Shown here in pieces: positions 8,309 to 17,797 of a stretch of DNA of 39,492 nucleotides; the stretch's first letter is position 1, and each line of letters begins with the position of its first letter. Origin of the DNA: Bifidobacteriaceae bacterium. Its GTDB lineage: Bacteria > Actinomycetota > Actinomycetes > Actinomycetales > Bifidobacteriaceae. The stretch covers positions 1-39,492 of the forward strand of contig JALCOX010000010.1 of assembly GCA_022649925.1 (NCBI GenBank), read 5' to 3'. The notes under the pieces were generated by a model, which ran no database searches, was not told where the DNA came from, and worked only from the letters and a program-made list of their open reading frames with translations. A program made the translations under genes and the position numbers.

Positions 8309-9711
8309 TGCAAGCCCGCCTTGGTTTCTTGGGAATCCAAGCTCGCCTTGTCGTAAGGATCCGCAACAAAACGCGACAGAACGGACTCACCATGCGCCGG
8401 AAGATCTTCGGTGACGGCAAATGTGTTGATCTTCGCCGCGATGGCCTTCAAACCTGGCTCCGCGTACTCGATGACTTCGACGGGCTTGAGGAAGGTGTGC
8501 ACACCCAGACCGGAAGTGTAGCGGGCGGTGCCACCCGTGGGAAGAACGTGGTTGGAACCGGACATGTAGTCGCCTAGAGGAACAGGTGAATAGCCGCCGC
8601 GGAAGATTGCGCCGGCGTTGCGAATCTTGGCGATGACAGCATCGTCGTCCGCAGTCTGAATCTCGAGATGTTCCGCCGCGTAAGCGTTGGCGACAGCGAT
8701 CGATTGCGCCACGTCGTCCGTCAACACGATGGCCGACTGCGAGCCTGACAGACTCGTGGTCACACGCTCCGCGTGCTCGGTGCGAGGAACACGGCGGGCC
8801 AGTTCGGCGCGCACATCGCTCGCAAACTCCTCGGAGTCTGTGATGAGAACGGAGCCAGCGAGCTCGTCGTGCTCCGCTTGACCGATGAGGTCGGCGGCGA
8901 CCCAACCGGGATTCGCCGTCGCGTCCGCGAGAATCGCGATTTCCGTGGGACCTGCCTCAGCGTCAATGCCGACGGTTCCCGAAACCAAATGCTTTGCGGT
9001 CGCCACAAAAATATTTCCTGGCCCCGTGATCTTGTCGACCGGATCGCATAGAACGGCCCCATCCTGAGGCTCGGAACCAACCGCGCCGTAGGCAAACATG
9101 GCGATGGCCTGCGCGCCGCCGACTGCGTACACCTCGTCAACTCCCAGAATGGCGCACGTGGCCAGAATGGTGGAATTGGGCAATCCCTCTTCGTTGTCGC
9201 GCGAGGGCGGGGTGGTGACGGCGATGGACTCAACGCCCGCAGCCTGCGCGGGAACAACGTTCATAATGACAGAGCTGGGATACACAGCCTTGCCGCCGGG
9301 AACATAGAGCCCGACGCGCTCCACCGGAATCCAGCGCTGAGCGACGCGCGCACCCTCCGCCAGATCCGTGTGGAAATCAGAGGGACGCTGCGACTGGCTC
9401 ACTTTGCGAATGCGCGCGATCGACTCTTCGATGGCGGCACGGACCTTCGGATCGAGTTCTTCTGCAGCCTTGGCCAGAACAGCCTTGGGGACGCGAAGAT
9501 TCTTAGGGCGAACGTGGTCGAACTTCTCCGCATAGTCGCGCAGAGCTGCCGCTCCATGCTCCTTGACGGCCTCGAGAATGGGCGTGACCAGATCCGAGGC
9601 CTCGCTCACCCCCATCTGCGCTCGCGGCATTGCGTCGAGCAGTTGGGCGCGGTTGAGCTGACGACCACGCAGGTCAATGGTTCCGATGATTGTGTCCTGT
9701 GCTGCACTCAT
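8305..9711 (-). CDS. hisD: histidinol dehydrogenase HisD
   Basis: This zinc enzyme performs the last two NAD-dependent oxidations from histidinol to histidine. It carries VGLYVPGGKAVYPSSVIMN, the KITGPGN segment, and AGPTEIAI. The catalytic Glu-His pair is in EHLE (E347/H348). Likely zinc ligands are Q278, H281 (QAEHDE), D381 (GDYMSG) and H440 (PAHGES). With the ATG at 9711 it is 468 aa; an in-frame ATG at 9753 would add 14 residues. Neither start has a good ribosome-binding site. I prefer 9711 because the conserved IDLRGR segment then begins near residue 12. It is first in the hisD-C-B-X-H-A cluster, 84 bases after the preceding gene, so the operon promoter may lie in that gap or further upstream. 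Confidence 0.94.
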   Translation of the reverse strand: MSAAQDTIIGTIDLRGRQLNRAQLLDAMPRAQMGVSEASDLVTPILEAVKEHGAAALRDYAEKFDHVRPKNLRVPKAVLAKAAEELDPKVRAAIEESIARIRKVSQSQRPSDFHTDLAEGARVAQRWIPVERVGLYVPGGKAVYPSSVIMNVVPAQAAGVESIAVTTPPSRDNEEGLPNSTILATCAILGVDEVYAVGGAQAIAMFAYGAVGSEPQDGAVLCDPVDKITGPGNIFVATAKHLVSGTVGIDAEAGPTEIAILADATANPGWVAADLIGQAEHDELAGSVLITDSEEFASDVRAELARRVPRTEHAERVTTSLSGSQSAIVLTDDVAQSIAVANAYAAEHLEIQTADDDAVIAKIRNAGAIFRGGYSPVPLGDYMSGSNHVLPTGGTARYTSGLGVHTFLKPVEVIEYAEPGLKAIAAKINTFAVTEDLPAHGESVLSRFVADPYDKASLDSQETKAGLQ

Positions 9712-9795
9712 GGCTTTGAGTTTATGGGTGGCGGGCGACGAAAGTGGCGTCATCTCGCGTCTTGTTTACATCGTGAGAACGCGGGAGTCACCCGC

Positions 9796-11097
9796 TCACT
9801 TCTGCTTGGTGAGCTTCCATTCGGAGGAGGCCGTCGTGACCCTCAGATATTGGGAGGAGGCGTCGCTCTTCTTCTGATACAGAACAACGGTCGTATCCTC
9901 GATACCACCGTCGACTCCCCCGGAGGTCAACGACCACGCGGCCACAACCTGTTGACCTGAGGGGGCCGAGATCGCGGAGACTTCGTCATCGCTCAGTCTC
10001 GTCGCGCTCGCATGATGCGACTGCAGCGACGAGGCCGCAAAGGTCATCGTTGTGCCATCAGTGGTCTTCCACGTGCCCACGAGGGCCTTTGGCAGTTCGC
10101 CTTTCGCCCCGCTGCGAAGCTGCGCCTCTTGAGACGCCATCTTCTGGGCCTTCACCACGGCATCGTTGGAGGCCCCCTGCAAGGCGTCATAGGCGGACGT
10201 AAGACTCTTGGAGGTCTGCGACATCTGCATCGCCGTGTTCGCGATGTCGACAGGCAGGCCCTCCTGCGTCGTTTTCAGCAGCTTTGCGCCGGAGTCCATC
10301 GCCGTATCCACGGCGTCGACGAGTGAACTGTCAATGCTCACCTGCGTGGAACTCGGCGCGGAATCCGAATCCGAATTGTCGTCGCTTGCCGAATCCTGTG
10401 TGAGGCTGAATTTGTATTTCTTCTTCTGCGCCTCGTAGGTCTTCATCACCAGCTGCGCCTGCTCCACAGAGGCTTGCAGGCTCGTCTTATTCGACGAGAA
10501 CAGGGCCTTCGCGTCACTCAATCCGGCCGTCTGTGACTGTGTCTCGATCCGCTTGGCCACATTGGTCAGACTCTGGTCATACTCCGCAAGCTGCGAGACA
10601 GCCGCATTCCTCTGGGCATCGTTGTCGGGAGTGGCCGAGAAATAGTGCGGAGGCTTGTCGAGGAGGGACTGCCCCTTCGACCACTCCTGTGAGAAATCCT
10701 CAACCTCAGCAGAAGTGGGAAGCGCCTTGGTGAGCGTGCTCACGGCGTCCTTGGAACTATCAAGGCTCGTCTGTAACGTTGAGCGCCCCTGCTCTGTAGT
10801 GCGCAGAGCGCTGGAATATTTCGCTTCGCTGGAGGAGGCGCGTGAACTCGACACCGCATAATAAACGATGCCGCCGATGAGTGCTGCCGCCACCAGGCAG
10901 ATGATCACCGTGAGGGCGAGCATCCACCGATGATGCCTCCTGCGATGCCGGGAATCGGCAGGGTGCACGTCAGCTTCCTCTTCCTGCGCTGCCGCACGTG
11001 AGTCATCCGAGACGACAACGGGCGGCATGGAAGTCGTGCTCACCGCATCGAGATCATCGAAAAGACTCGTGTCGTCATCTCCACTGCGTTGCGTCAT
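9796..11097 (-). CDS. unrecognised single-pass membrane protein with extracellular helical domain
   Basis: I do not recognise this 433-residue protein. Residues 1-58 are a cytoplasmic tail rich in Asp, Ser and Arg/His (RHRRRHHRW just before the membrane). Residues about 59-83 form one membrane helix (MLALTVIICLVAAALIGGIVYY). The remainder should lie outside the cell. Residues 95-330 are Ser/Gln/Ala-rich and look helical or coiled coil, broken by a low-complexity segment (DSASDDNSDSDSAPSS). The last 100 residues are beta-like (LVGTWKTTDGTTMTF, VVLYQKK, YLRVTT), resembling a small barrel that measures or binds a ligand. It lies between dnaE and hisD on the same strand. A cell-envelope role is likely, but the function is open. 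Confidence 0.8.
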   Translation of the reverse strand: MTQRSGDDDTSLFDDLDAVSTTSMPPVVVSDDSRAAAQEEEADVHPADSRHRRRHHRWMLALTVIICLVAAALIGGIVYYAVSSSRASSSEAKYSSALRTTEQGRSTLQTSLDSSKDAVSTLTKALPTSAEVEDFSQEWSKGQSLLDKPPHYFSATPDNDAQRNAAVSQLAEYDQSLTNVAKRIETQSQTAGLSDAKALFSSNKTSLQASVEQAQLVMKTYEAQKKKYKFSLTQDSASDDNSDSDSAPSSTQVSIDSSLVDAVDTAMDSGAKLLKTTQEGLPVDIANTAMQMSQTSKSLTSAYDALQGASNDAVVKAQKMASQEAQLRSGAKGELPKALVGTWKTTDGTTMTFAASSLQSHHASATRLSDDEVSAISAPSGQQVVAAWSLTSGGVDGGIEDTTVVLYQKKSDASSQYLRVTTASSEWKLTKQK

Positions 11098-11178
11098 ACT
11101 TCAAGAATAAGCGCACCGCCCGCAAGTACCGGACGATGCGCCGTATTCCTTCCGGAACAGACATTTACAGTGCTTTTC

Positions 11179-14100
11179 TCACTTTGTCTCTTCCATGCAC
11201 GAGGGGCCGAAAACGGTCTTGATCTCGGCGAACAACGACGTGTCGCGCGTGATGCGGAAACCGTCGCCGCAGCACAGCTCGATCACCGTTCCGTCAGGCC
11301 GGCTCACGTGAAGCTTCACCTCACAGTAGCCGGGGAAGGTCTTGAGAATCTGCACCAGTTGGCCCACCTTGGGCTTGACGAGTGCGGGCTGGGGAACCGT
11401 GATGACGATGGGACGTTCGTCGGCCGCCTCTACTTGGGCGACCTCCATGCCGTTGGCACGCAGACTGACAGCCTCGTCGCGCTGGTCCACGGTTCCGGTG
11501 ACGCGCACGACCGTGTCAAGGCGCATCTCCTCGACGTGCGCTTGATAGGTTTTGCCGAAGAACAGCGCCTGGACGGAAGACTCGAGGTCCTCAATGGTGA
11601 CGATGGCCCACGGATTTCCCGCTTTCGACACCTTCTTGTCGATGTTGGTGATCATGCCAGCAAGGGTGACGATGGTGCGATCCCCCATCTGGGGAGCCTT
11701 GTCGATGAGCTGAGCGATAGACATGTCGCGCAGGCCCGCCAGCACGGACGACATTCCCGACAGCGGGTGGTCGGAGACGTAGAGACCCAACATTTCGCGC
11801 TCGAAGTTGAGCTTGGTCTTCTTGTCCCACTCGTCCACGTCGGGAACGCTGATGGTGGCATCCCCCAGCGCGTCCGCCTTGTCCTCGGCGCTCGCGTCGG
11901 CGAAGAGGTCGAACTGACCCTCTGCCTCCTTGCGGCGCAGCGGCACGAATTGATCGACTGCGGACTCGTGAATGAGGTAGAGCGCGTGGCGATTCGGGTC
12001 GATCCCGTCGAAGGCGCCACCTTTGATGAGCGCCTCCACCGTCCGCTTGTTGAGGACGGAGATCGGTACGCGACGGATGAAGTCGATGAAGTTGACGAAC
12101 TTGCCCTTCGGAGTCTCGCGCTCCTTGATGATCTCCGCAACGGCCTTGTCTCCGACGTTTCTGATGGCCCCCAGTCCGAAGCGCACCACGTCGCCGACTG
12201 CGGAGTATGCGCCCACGGACTCGTTGACGTCGGGCGGGAGGATCTTGATACCCATCCTGCGCGCTTCGCCCAGGTAGATGGCCGTCTTGTCCTTGTTGGT
12301 GCGTTCGTTCTGCAGCAACGCCGCCATGAACTCGACCGGGTAATGAGTCTTGAGGTAAGCGGTCCAGTACGAAATCAGGCCGTAGGCAGCGGAGTGGGCC
12401 TTGTTAAACGCATATCCGGAGAAGGGAACGAGGATGTCCCAGACGGCCTGCGCCGCCTCCTCGGAGTAGCCGTGATCCTTCATGCCCTGGAAGAATGGAA
12501 TCTTCTCGTGGGCCAACACTTCGGGCTTCTTCTTGCCCATGGCGCGACGCAGAACATCTGCCGCACCCAGCGAATAACCGGCCAGGATTCGGGCGGCGGA
12601 CTGCACCTGCTCCTGGTACACGATGAGACCGTACGTCTCGTCGAGAACCTGCTTGAGTGGCTTTTCCACCTCGGGGTGGATCGGAGTGATCTTCTGCAGA
12701 CCGTTCTTGCGCTTGGCGTAGTTGGTGTGGGAATCCATATCCATGGGGCCGGGGCGATACAGCGCAATGAGTGCGGAAATATCGTTGAAGTTATCGGGCT
12801 TGAGCTGTTTGAGGAGGCTTCTCATGCCGTCGGAATCGAGCTGGAACACGCCGAGCGTGTCGCCGCGGCTCAGGAGTTGGTACGTCTCCGGATCGTCGAG
12901 GGGCACCTTTTCGATGTCGATGGTTCCCTTGCCGTTGCCCTTGACGTTGGCGATGGTATCGCGGATGACGGTGAGATTGGAGAGGCCCAAGAAATCCATC
13001 TTGACCAGGCCGAGCGTTTCACAGGTGTGGTACTCGAAGGCGGTGGTGACGGTGCCGTCGGAGCGTTCCATGAGCGGTGCCGTGTCGGTGATGGGATTGG
13101 CGGCCATGATGGTGGCGCACGCGTGGACTCCAGTTTGGCGGATGATGCCCTCGATGCCGCGCGCGCGATCGGTGATCATGCGGACGTCGGTGTCGGAATC
13201 GTAGAGCTCGCGGAACTCACGGGCCTCCGCGTATCGCTTGGACTTGGGGTCGAAGATGTCGTGGAGCGAGATGTCCTTTCCTCCGGTCTGCGCCGGGGGC
13301 AAGGCCTTCGTGATGCGGTCGCCCATGGAGAACTCGTAGCCCATGATGCGGGCGGAGTCCTTCAGGGCCTGCTTGGTCTTGATGGTTCCGTAGATGACAC
13401 ACTGGGAGACCTTGTCGGTTCCGTATTTCTGGCCGACGTATTCGAGCACCTTCATGCGGCCTTCGGGGTCGAAATCGACGTCGATATCAGGCAGCGACAC
13501 GCGCTCTGGGTTGAGGAATCGCTCGAAGATGAGGCCGTGCTTGAGCGGATCGAGCTCGGTGATGCCCATCGCGTAGGAGACGATGGACCCTGCCGCCGAG
13601 CCTCGCCCGGGCCCCACCATGATGCCGTTCTCCTTGGCCCAGTTGATATAGTCGGACACCACGAGGAAGTATCCGGGGAACTGCATTTGGCAGATGACGC
13701 CGCATTCGTAGTCGGCCTGCTTCATCACCTTGTCGGGCACGCCTTCGGGATAACGCTTCTCGAGCCCCTGCTCCACGTCGTGAAGGAAGAGTGAGGTGGC
13801 ATCCCAACCCTCGGGGCAGTCGAACTCGGGCATGAAGGCCCCGTCTTCGTGATCGTCGAACATGACGTTGCAGCGCTCGGCGATTTCGAGCGTGTTCGTG
13901 ACCGCCTCCGGGAATTCCTTGAAGAGATCACGCATCTCCTGGGCGGACTTGATGTAATAGCCGGAGCCGTCGAATTTGAAACGACCTGGCTCGTCGAGGT
14001 GTGAGCCCGAGTTGATGCACAGGAGTGAATCTTGGGCGTCCGCATCCTCGGCTTTGACGTAGTGAGAATCGTTGGTGGCCACGAGGGGCGCACCGATTTT

Positions 14101-14754
14101 CTTTGCGATGTCGAGGAGTTGGGCGGTGACCCTCTTCTCGATGCTGAGGCCGTGGTCCATCAGCTCGATGTAGTAGTTTTCCTTGCCGAAGATGTCTTGG
14201 AACTCCTGCGCCGCACGCAGAGCCTCGTCGTACTGTCCAAGACGGAGCCTGGTTTGAATGATGCCGGAGGGGCATCCACTCGTCGCGATGACACCCTGGT
14301 GATGGTCCTGCAGAATCTCCTTATCCATGCGAGGCCACTTGCCAAACCTGCCTTCGAGATTGGCACGGGAGGAGGCCTTCAGAAGATTCTTGAGACCCTG
14401 ATCGTCCTGAGCCCACATGGTCATGTGGGTGATGGCTCCACCACCCGAGACGTCGTCGCGGGACTGATCTTTGGTCCCCCAGTGCACGCGAGTCTTGTCG
14501 CCGCGTGCGGTTTCAGGAGTCACATAGGCTTCGATGCCGATGATCGGCTTGACGCCGGCAGACACGGCCGCGCTCCACATCTCGTAGGCACCGTGCATAT
14601 TGCCGTGGTCCGTGATGGCGATGGCCGGCTGCCCCAACTCCTTGACTCTGGCCACCAATTCGTTGATCTTGGAGGCACCGTCAAGCGTCGAGTAATGCGT
14701 GTGTGTATGAAGATGGACAAAACCTGCGTCTGGTTCAATCGTTTCGGAGCTCAC
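11179..14754 (-). CDS. dnaE: DNA polymerase III alpha subunit DnaE
   Basis: This is the catalytic subunit of the main replicative polymerase (C-family). The N-terminal PHP domain opens with FVHLHTHTHYSTLDGAS. The polymerase core shows GPGRGSAAGSIVSYA and the catalytic aspartates in PDIDVDFD (about residues 421-428). The C-terminal part holds the helix-hairpin-helix region and an OB-type domain (RTIVTLAGMITNI). At 1,191 aa it is full length for DnaE1. The start is GTG, 10 bases after the stop of the pseudouridine synthase gene, with no clear ribosome-binding site, so it is probably translated by coupling. Linkage to lspA and the RluA-type synthase is common in actinobacteria. The PHP metal residues are retained, so intrinsic proofreading as described for mycobacterial DnaE1 is plausible. 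Confidence 0.97.
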   Translation of the reverse strand: MSSETIEPDAGFVHLHTHTHYSTLDGASKINELVARVKELGQPAIAITDHGNMHGAYEMWSAAVSAGVKPIIGIEAYVTPETARGDKTRVHWGTKDQSRDDVSGGGAITHMTMWAQDDQGLKNLLKASSRANLEGRFGKWPRMDKEILQDHHQGVIATSGCPSGIIQTRLRLGQYDEALRAAQEFQDIFGKENYYIELMDHGLSIEKRVTAQLLDIAKKIGAPLVATNDSHYVKAEDADAQDSLLCINSGSHLDEPGRFKFDGSGYYIKSAQEMRDLFKEFPEAVTNTLEIAERCNVMFDDHEDGAFMPEFDCPEGWDATSLFLHDVEQGLEKRYPEGVPDKVMKQADYECGVICQMQFPGYFLVVSDYINWAKENGIMVGPGRGSAAGSIVSYAMGITELDPLKHGLIFERFLNPERVSLPDIDVDFDPEGRMKVLEYVGQKYGTDKVSQCVIYGTIKTKQALKDSARIMGYEFSMGDRITKALPPAQTGGKDISLHDIFDPKSKRYAEAREFRELYDSDTDVRMITDRARGIEGIIRQTGVHACATIMAANPITDTAPLMERSDGTVTTAFEYHTCETLGLVKMDFLGLSNLTVIRDTIANVKGNGKGTIDIEKVPLDDPETYQLLSRGDTLGVFQLDSDGMRSLLKQLKPDNFNDISALIALYRPGPMDMDSHTNYAKRKNGLQKITPIHPEVEKPLKQVLDETYGLIVYQEQVQSAARILAGYSLGAADVLRRAMGKKKPEVLAHEKIPFFQGMKDHGYSEEAAQAVWDILVPFSGYAFNKAHSAAYGLISYWTAYLKTHYPVEFMAALLQNERTNKDKTAIYLGEARRMGIKILPPDVNESVGAYSAVGDVVRFGLGAIRNVGDKAVAEIIKERETPKGKFVNFIDFIRRVPISVLNKRTVEALIKGGAFDGIDPNRHALYLIHESAVDQFVPLRRKEAEGQFDLFADASAEDKADALGDATISVPDVDEWDKKTKLNFEREMLGLYVSDHPLSGMSSVLAGLRDMSIAQLIDKAPQMGDRTIVTLAGMITNIDKKVSKAGNPWAIVTIEDLESSVQALFFGKTYQAHVEEMRLDTVVRVTGTVDQRDEAVSLRANGMEVAQVEAADERPIVITVPQPALVKPKVGQLVQILKTFPGYCEVKLHVSRPDGTVIELCCGDGFRITRDTSLFAEIKTVFGPSCMEETK

Positions 14755-14764
14755 GATGTCTAAT

Positions 14765-15712
14765 TTAGCGGTTGCCCAGACTTTCGTTCTGAAGCTGAAC
14801 TCGGTCGCCTCTCAAAATCTCCAACGCCTGTTGCAAATCCGCGGGATAATGAGAATTCACGGTCGTCCATAGGCGTGTCCTGGGATGTTTGAACTCCAGG
14901 CTCATCGCGTGGAGCCACTGGCGCTCAAGCCCCAGGTGTGCTCCGAGGCGCGGATTTGCGCCGTAGAGGGGGTCTCCGACGAGGGGATGGCCGATGGAAC
15001 TGAAATGCACGCGGATCTGATGGGTGCGACCTGTCTCGAGGTTGACCTTGACGAGAGTGGCCTCGTCAAAACGCTCCACCACGTCGTAGTGAGTGATGGC
15101 GGGCTTACCCACGGGAGTCACGGTGAAACGGAAATCCGCGCCCTTTTCTCGCCCGATCGGCGCGTCGATAGTCGCCTTCTCCTGATCGAGATTTCCCTGA
15201 GCGAGTGCGTGATAAATCTTGACAACCTCGTGTTGGGAGAACTGCCTGCGCATCTCCACGTAGGCCAGATCGGACTTGCACACGAGCATGACGCCCGAGG
15301 TGCCGACGTCGAGTCTGCTGACAATTCCGCGCCGATTGGCGGCCCCGAGTTCGGTGATATGCACTCCGCGCTTGAGCAGGCTACCGAGCACGGTCGGGCC
15401 GCTCCATCCAATGGAGGCGTGTGCCGCGACGCCGACGGGTTTGTCGACCACCACCACGTCTTCATCCTCGTAGAGAATCTCCATCTGAGAAGACTCGGGC
15501 TCCTCGGGGGCGGGATGCTCCTCGATGTCGAGGGAAATCATGTCGGTGGCGTTGAGATGCGTCGACTTGTCGAAGGACCTGCCGATGAGCGACACTTCGT
15601 TGTCGGCGATCAAAGTTCCCGCCTTGGCCCGCGACACACCCAGCATTTTGGAAATCGCCACGTCGAAGCGGCGCGACACGAGGGCCTGGGGAACCGAAGA
15701 AACCCTATTCAT
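14765..15712 (-). CDS. rluD: RluA-family 23S rRNA pseudouridine synthase
   Basis: It isomerises uridine to pseudouridine in RNA. An N-terminal S4-like RNA-binding segment (residues about 12-60, RRFDVAISKMLGVSRAKAG) precedes the catalytic domain. The catalytic aspartate is D135 in RLDVGTSG, and GRTHQIRVHFSSIGHPLVGDPLYG is the conserved C-terminal motif. The ATG at 15712 (315 aa) overlaps the lspA stop by 8 bases, and I prefer it over longer in-frame options that would lie inside lspA. RluD is the usual name for this lspA-linked actinobacterial member, but RluC-type target sites cannot be separated by sequence alone. Confidence 0.93.
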   Translation of the reverse strand: MNRVSSVPQALVSRRFDVAISKMLGVSRAKAGTLIADNEVSLIGRSFDKSTHLNATDMISLDIEEHPAPEEPESSQMEILYEDEDVVVVDKPVGVAAHASIGWSGPTVLGSLLKRGVHITELGAANRRGIVSRLDVGTSGVMLVCKSDLAYVEMRRQFSQHEVVKIYHALAQGNLDQEKATIDAPIGREKGADFRFTVTPVGKPAITHYDVVERFDEATLVKVNLETGRTHQIRVHFSSIGHPLVGDPLYGANPRLGAHLGLERQWLHAMSLEFKHPRTRLWTTVNSHYPADLQQALEILRGDRVQLQNESLGNR

Positions 15713-16247
15713 CGGTCGAGCGCTCCTCCCCCGCGTCAGGAGCCTGCAGGAATGGAACCGACATGAGAACGAGGACGACAATGAAAACGGCCGCAATTGT
15801 CAGGTAAGCGTCCGCCACATTGCCGACCGACCACCCGTAGTCGAGGAAGTCGGTGACCTTGCCGTTGAGGAAGCTCGTTGCATGCAGGATGCGGTCCACC
15901 AGGTTACCCGCGGCACCAGCGAAGGCGATGGCGAGAGCGGCACTCCACCGCGTTGAAACCGTCTTTAACGCCAAAACGAGCAGAACGACGCAGGCGATGA
16001 TGGCGGCGACGCTGATGATCCACGTCGACCCCGATCCCAACCCCAGGGTTGCCCCGGGGTTGTACAGCAGTCTGAAAGACAGGACTCGAGGAATGACCGT
16101 GTAGACCTCCCCACCGCTCAGCTTGGCCACGGCGAGGTACTTGGTGAATTGGTCGAACGCGATGAGCACCACAGCGAGGGACACAAAAACGGCTACGCGA
16201 GTGCGTAGCCGTCCTTGAGTGCTCGAAGATGCTTCGGCAGAGCTCAC
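15705..16247 (-). CDS. lspA: lipoprotein signal peptidase LspA
   Basis: This membrane aspartyl protease removes signal peptides from prolipoproteins after lipidation. Four membrane helices are visible, at roughly 16-36, 74-95, 99-118 and 145-166. The catalytic aspartates are D118 in AGAAGNLVDR and D146 in VGNVADAYLT. The YNPGATLG motif at 62-69 is the family's NxGA segment. At 180 aa it is of normal length. The GTG start overlaps the wag31 stop (GTGA), and the stop overlaps the pseudouridine synthase start. A client in this window is the SBP lipoprotein at 34893-35756. Confidence 0.96.
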   Translation of the reverse strand: MSSAEASSSTQGRLRTRVAVFVSLAVVLIAFDQFTKYLAVAKLSGGEVYTVIPRVLSFRLLYNPGATLGLGSGSTWIISVAAIIACVVLLVLALKTVSTRWSAALAIAFAGAAGNLVDRILHATSFLNGKVTDFLDYGWSVGNVADAYLTIAAVFIVVLVLMSVPFLQAPDAGEERSTDE

Positions 16248-17647
16248 TGCTGTTCCTTGGAATCGCCGTCCTGCTCGGTTGAGTCAGAATCCGAAGAGGC
16301 AACGTCGTAGTTGTTGGACTCAGACACCTGAGAAACGAGCTGACCGAGGAAGTCCTTGAGACGGGTGCGGTACTCGCCCTCGAACTTCTTGAGGCCGGAG
16401 ATGTTGCCCTCGATGACCTTCGTGTCCTCGTAGAGCTTGGCCTTGACCTGCTTGGAGTAATCGTCGGCAGCGGTGCGCGTCGAAGTGGAGTATTGATCCG
16501 CGTCGGCGTGAGTCTGCGTGGAATACTGGTCGGCTGCATCGTGGGTCTGCTGCGAGTACTCTTCGGCTGCAGCACGAGTCTGCTTGTCGTAGTCCTGAGC
16601 GTCGGAACGAATCTCGGAGACGTAGTTCTCGGCCTCTGCACGCTGCTGAGCAGTTTCGTTGTCGGTCTTGGTGCGGACGCGGTCGGAGTACTCGTCGGCG
16701 TCAGCGTGGATGCGCTTGGAATATTCGTCAGCCTGTGCAACGGTTTCGTCGTGCTGAGTCTGACCTTCTTGAATGAGCTGTGCGCGAGTCGATTCGCCCT
16801 CAGAAACGAGCTGCGCCTTCTGCGCCTTGCCCTTGTCCACGTACTGATCGTGGAGCTGCATGGCCAGTGCGAGCATCGCCGTGGCGCGCTCCGGCTCGGA
16901 ATTCGCATCCGCACCTGCGCCGGCGATCTTCTTCAGGCTTCCGGTTTCAGTTGAAGGCTCGACCTTCGAGAGTTGTTCTCGCAAATTTTCCTCGCGTTTC
17001 TTGGCGTCGTTGAGTTGCTCGCTCAATGCGGTGACTTGTTCCTTGCTCTGTGCAGCCTCCTGCTGGAGCTGCTCAAGGTTGGTGAGCTGATCGGAGGCCT
17101 GTGCAGCCTGATCGTTCGCCTTGGAGATCTCACCCTTGAGCTGATCGTTCGCCTCCTTGAGGCCGTCACGCTCCTTGGTAAGCTCCTGGAACTGAGTGTT
17201 GAGCTGGTCGAACTGCTGCTTGAGCGCCTCTGCACCGTCGTTGCCCTTGGCAGTCTGTGCAGTGAGTTCGTCAAGCTGAGCATTGAGCTGAGTGACCTGA
17301 GCCTTGAGCTGGTCGTTCTGGGTTCCCAGAGTCTGGACCTGCTCCTGAGCTTCCTTCACCGCGGAATCATCCACGGCAGGTGCCTCAGAGGGCTTCTTCG
17401 CCTCAGCGAGCTGGCGTTCCAGCTCAGCGTTCTTCTCGGTCAACTCCGAGATCTTGCTGTTCGCCGCAGCGGTGTCTGTGCCGAGTGCCTGGGTATTGCC
17501 TCCGCCCAAAGCGTTCGAGCTGAGAGCCTCAACAGTCTCGGTAACTTCGTCCAAGAAGGAATCGACCTCGTCGAGGTCGTAGCCTTCCCGGAACCGCGTG
17601 GTGGTGAACCGGTGGTTCCTGATGTCATTAGGTGTCAGCAATGCCAT
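16244..17647 (-). CDS. wag31: Wag31/DivIVA polar growth protein with hendecad-repeat tail
   Basis: This membrane-curvature-binding coiled-coil scaffold directs polar growth and division in actinobacteria. The N-terminal DivIVA domain is clear (LLTPNDIRNHRF, then REGYDLDEVDSFLDEV, residues 3-36). A long coiled coil at 62-230 is dominated by Gln, Leu and Glu. A second conserved helical part at 250-300 includes ATAMLALAMQLHDQYVDKG. Residues 306-404 consist of nine consecutive 11-residue units of the type ADQYSTQTHAD. An acidic tail follows. The ATG at 17647 (467 aa) has GGAG seven bases upstream; an upstream extension to 17767 lacks homology and is rejected. At 467 aa it is much longer than the roughly 260-aa mycobacterial Wag31. 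It heads a wag31-lspA-rluD-dnaE string with overlaps. Confidence 0.95.
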   Translation of the reverse strand: MALLTPNDIRNHRFTTTRFREGYDLDEVDSFLDEVTETVEALSSNALGGGNTQALGTDTAAANSKISELTEKNAELERQLAEAKKPSEAPAVDDSAVKEAQEQVQTLGTQNDQLKAQVTQLNAQLDELTAQTAKGNDGAEALKQQFDQLNTQFQELTKERDGLKEANDQLKGEISKANDQAAQASDQLTNLEQLQQEAAQSKEQVTALSEQLNDAKKREENLREQLSKVEPSTETGSLKKIAGAGADANSEPERATAMLALAMQLHDQYVDKGKAQKAQLVSEGESTRAQLIQEGQTQHDETVAQADEYSKRIHADADEYSDRVRTKTDNETAQQRAEAENYVSEIRSDAQDYDKQTRAAAEEYSQQTHDAADQYSTQTHADADQYSTSTRTAADDYSKQVKAKLYEDTKVIEGNISGLKKFEGEYRTRLKDFLGQLVSQVSESNNYDVASSDSDSTEQDGDSKEQQ

Positions 17648-17797
17648 AAACTTGCTCCACTTCTCAGTGCCCTGGAGGGCAAAAGAATTCTTTTTCCACA
17701 AAGACTTTATCACGTAGCCTTCACACAACGCTGCAACGAGGCGGATTTTGCTTCCGTATTCGCTCACGGCGCGTCAAGACAGGTGAACTTGCATTTT

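Noticed and set aside
11089-13794. A 901-codon open frame on the plus strand opposite dnaE
   Set aside because: It lies entirely over a perfectly conserved dnaE. Its translation is rich in His, Val, Asp and Leu without any domain, as expected for a GC-rich antisense frame.
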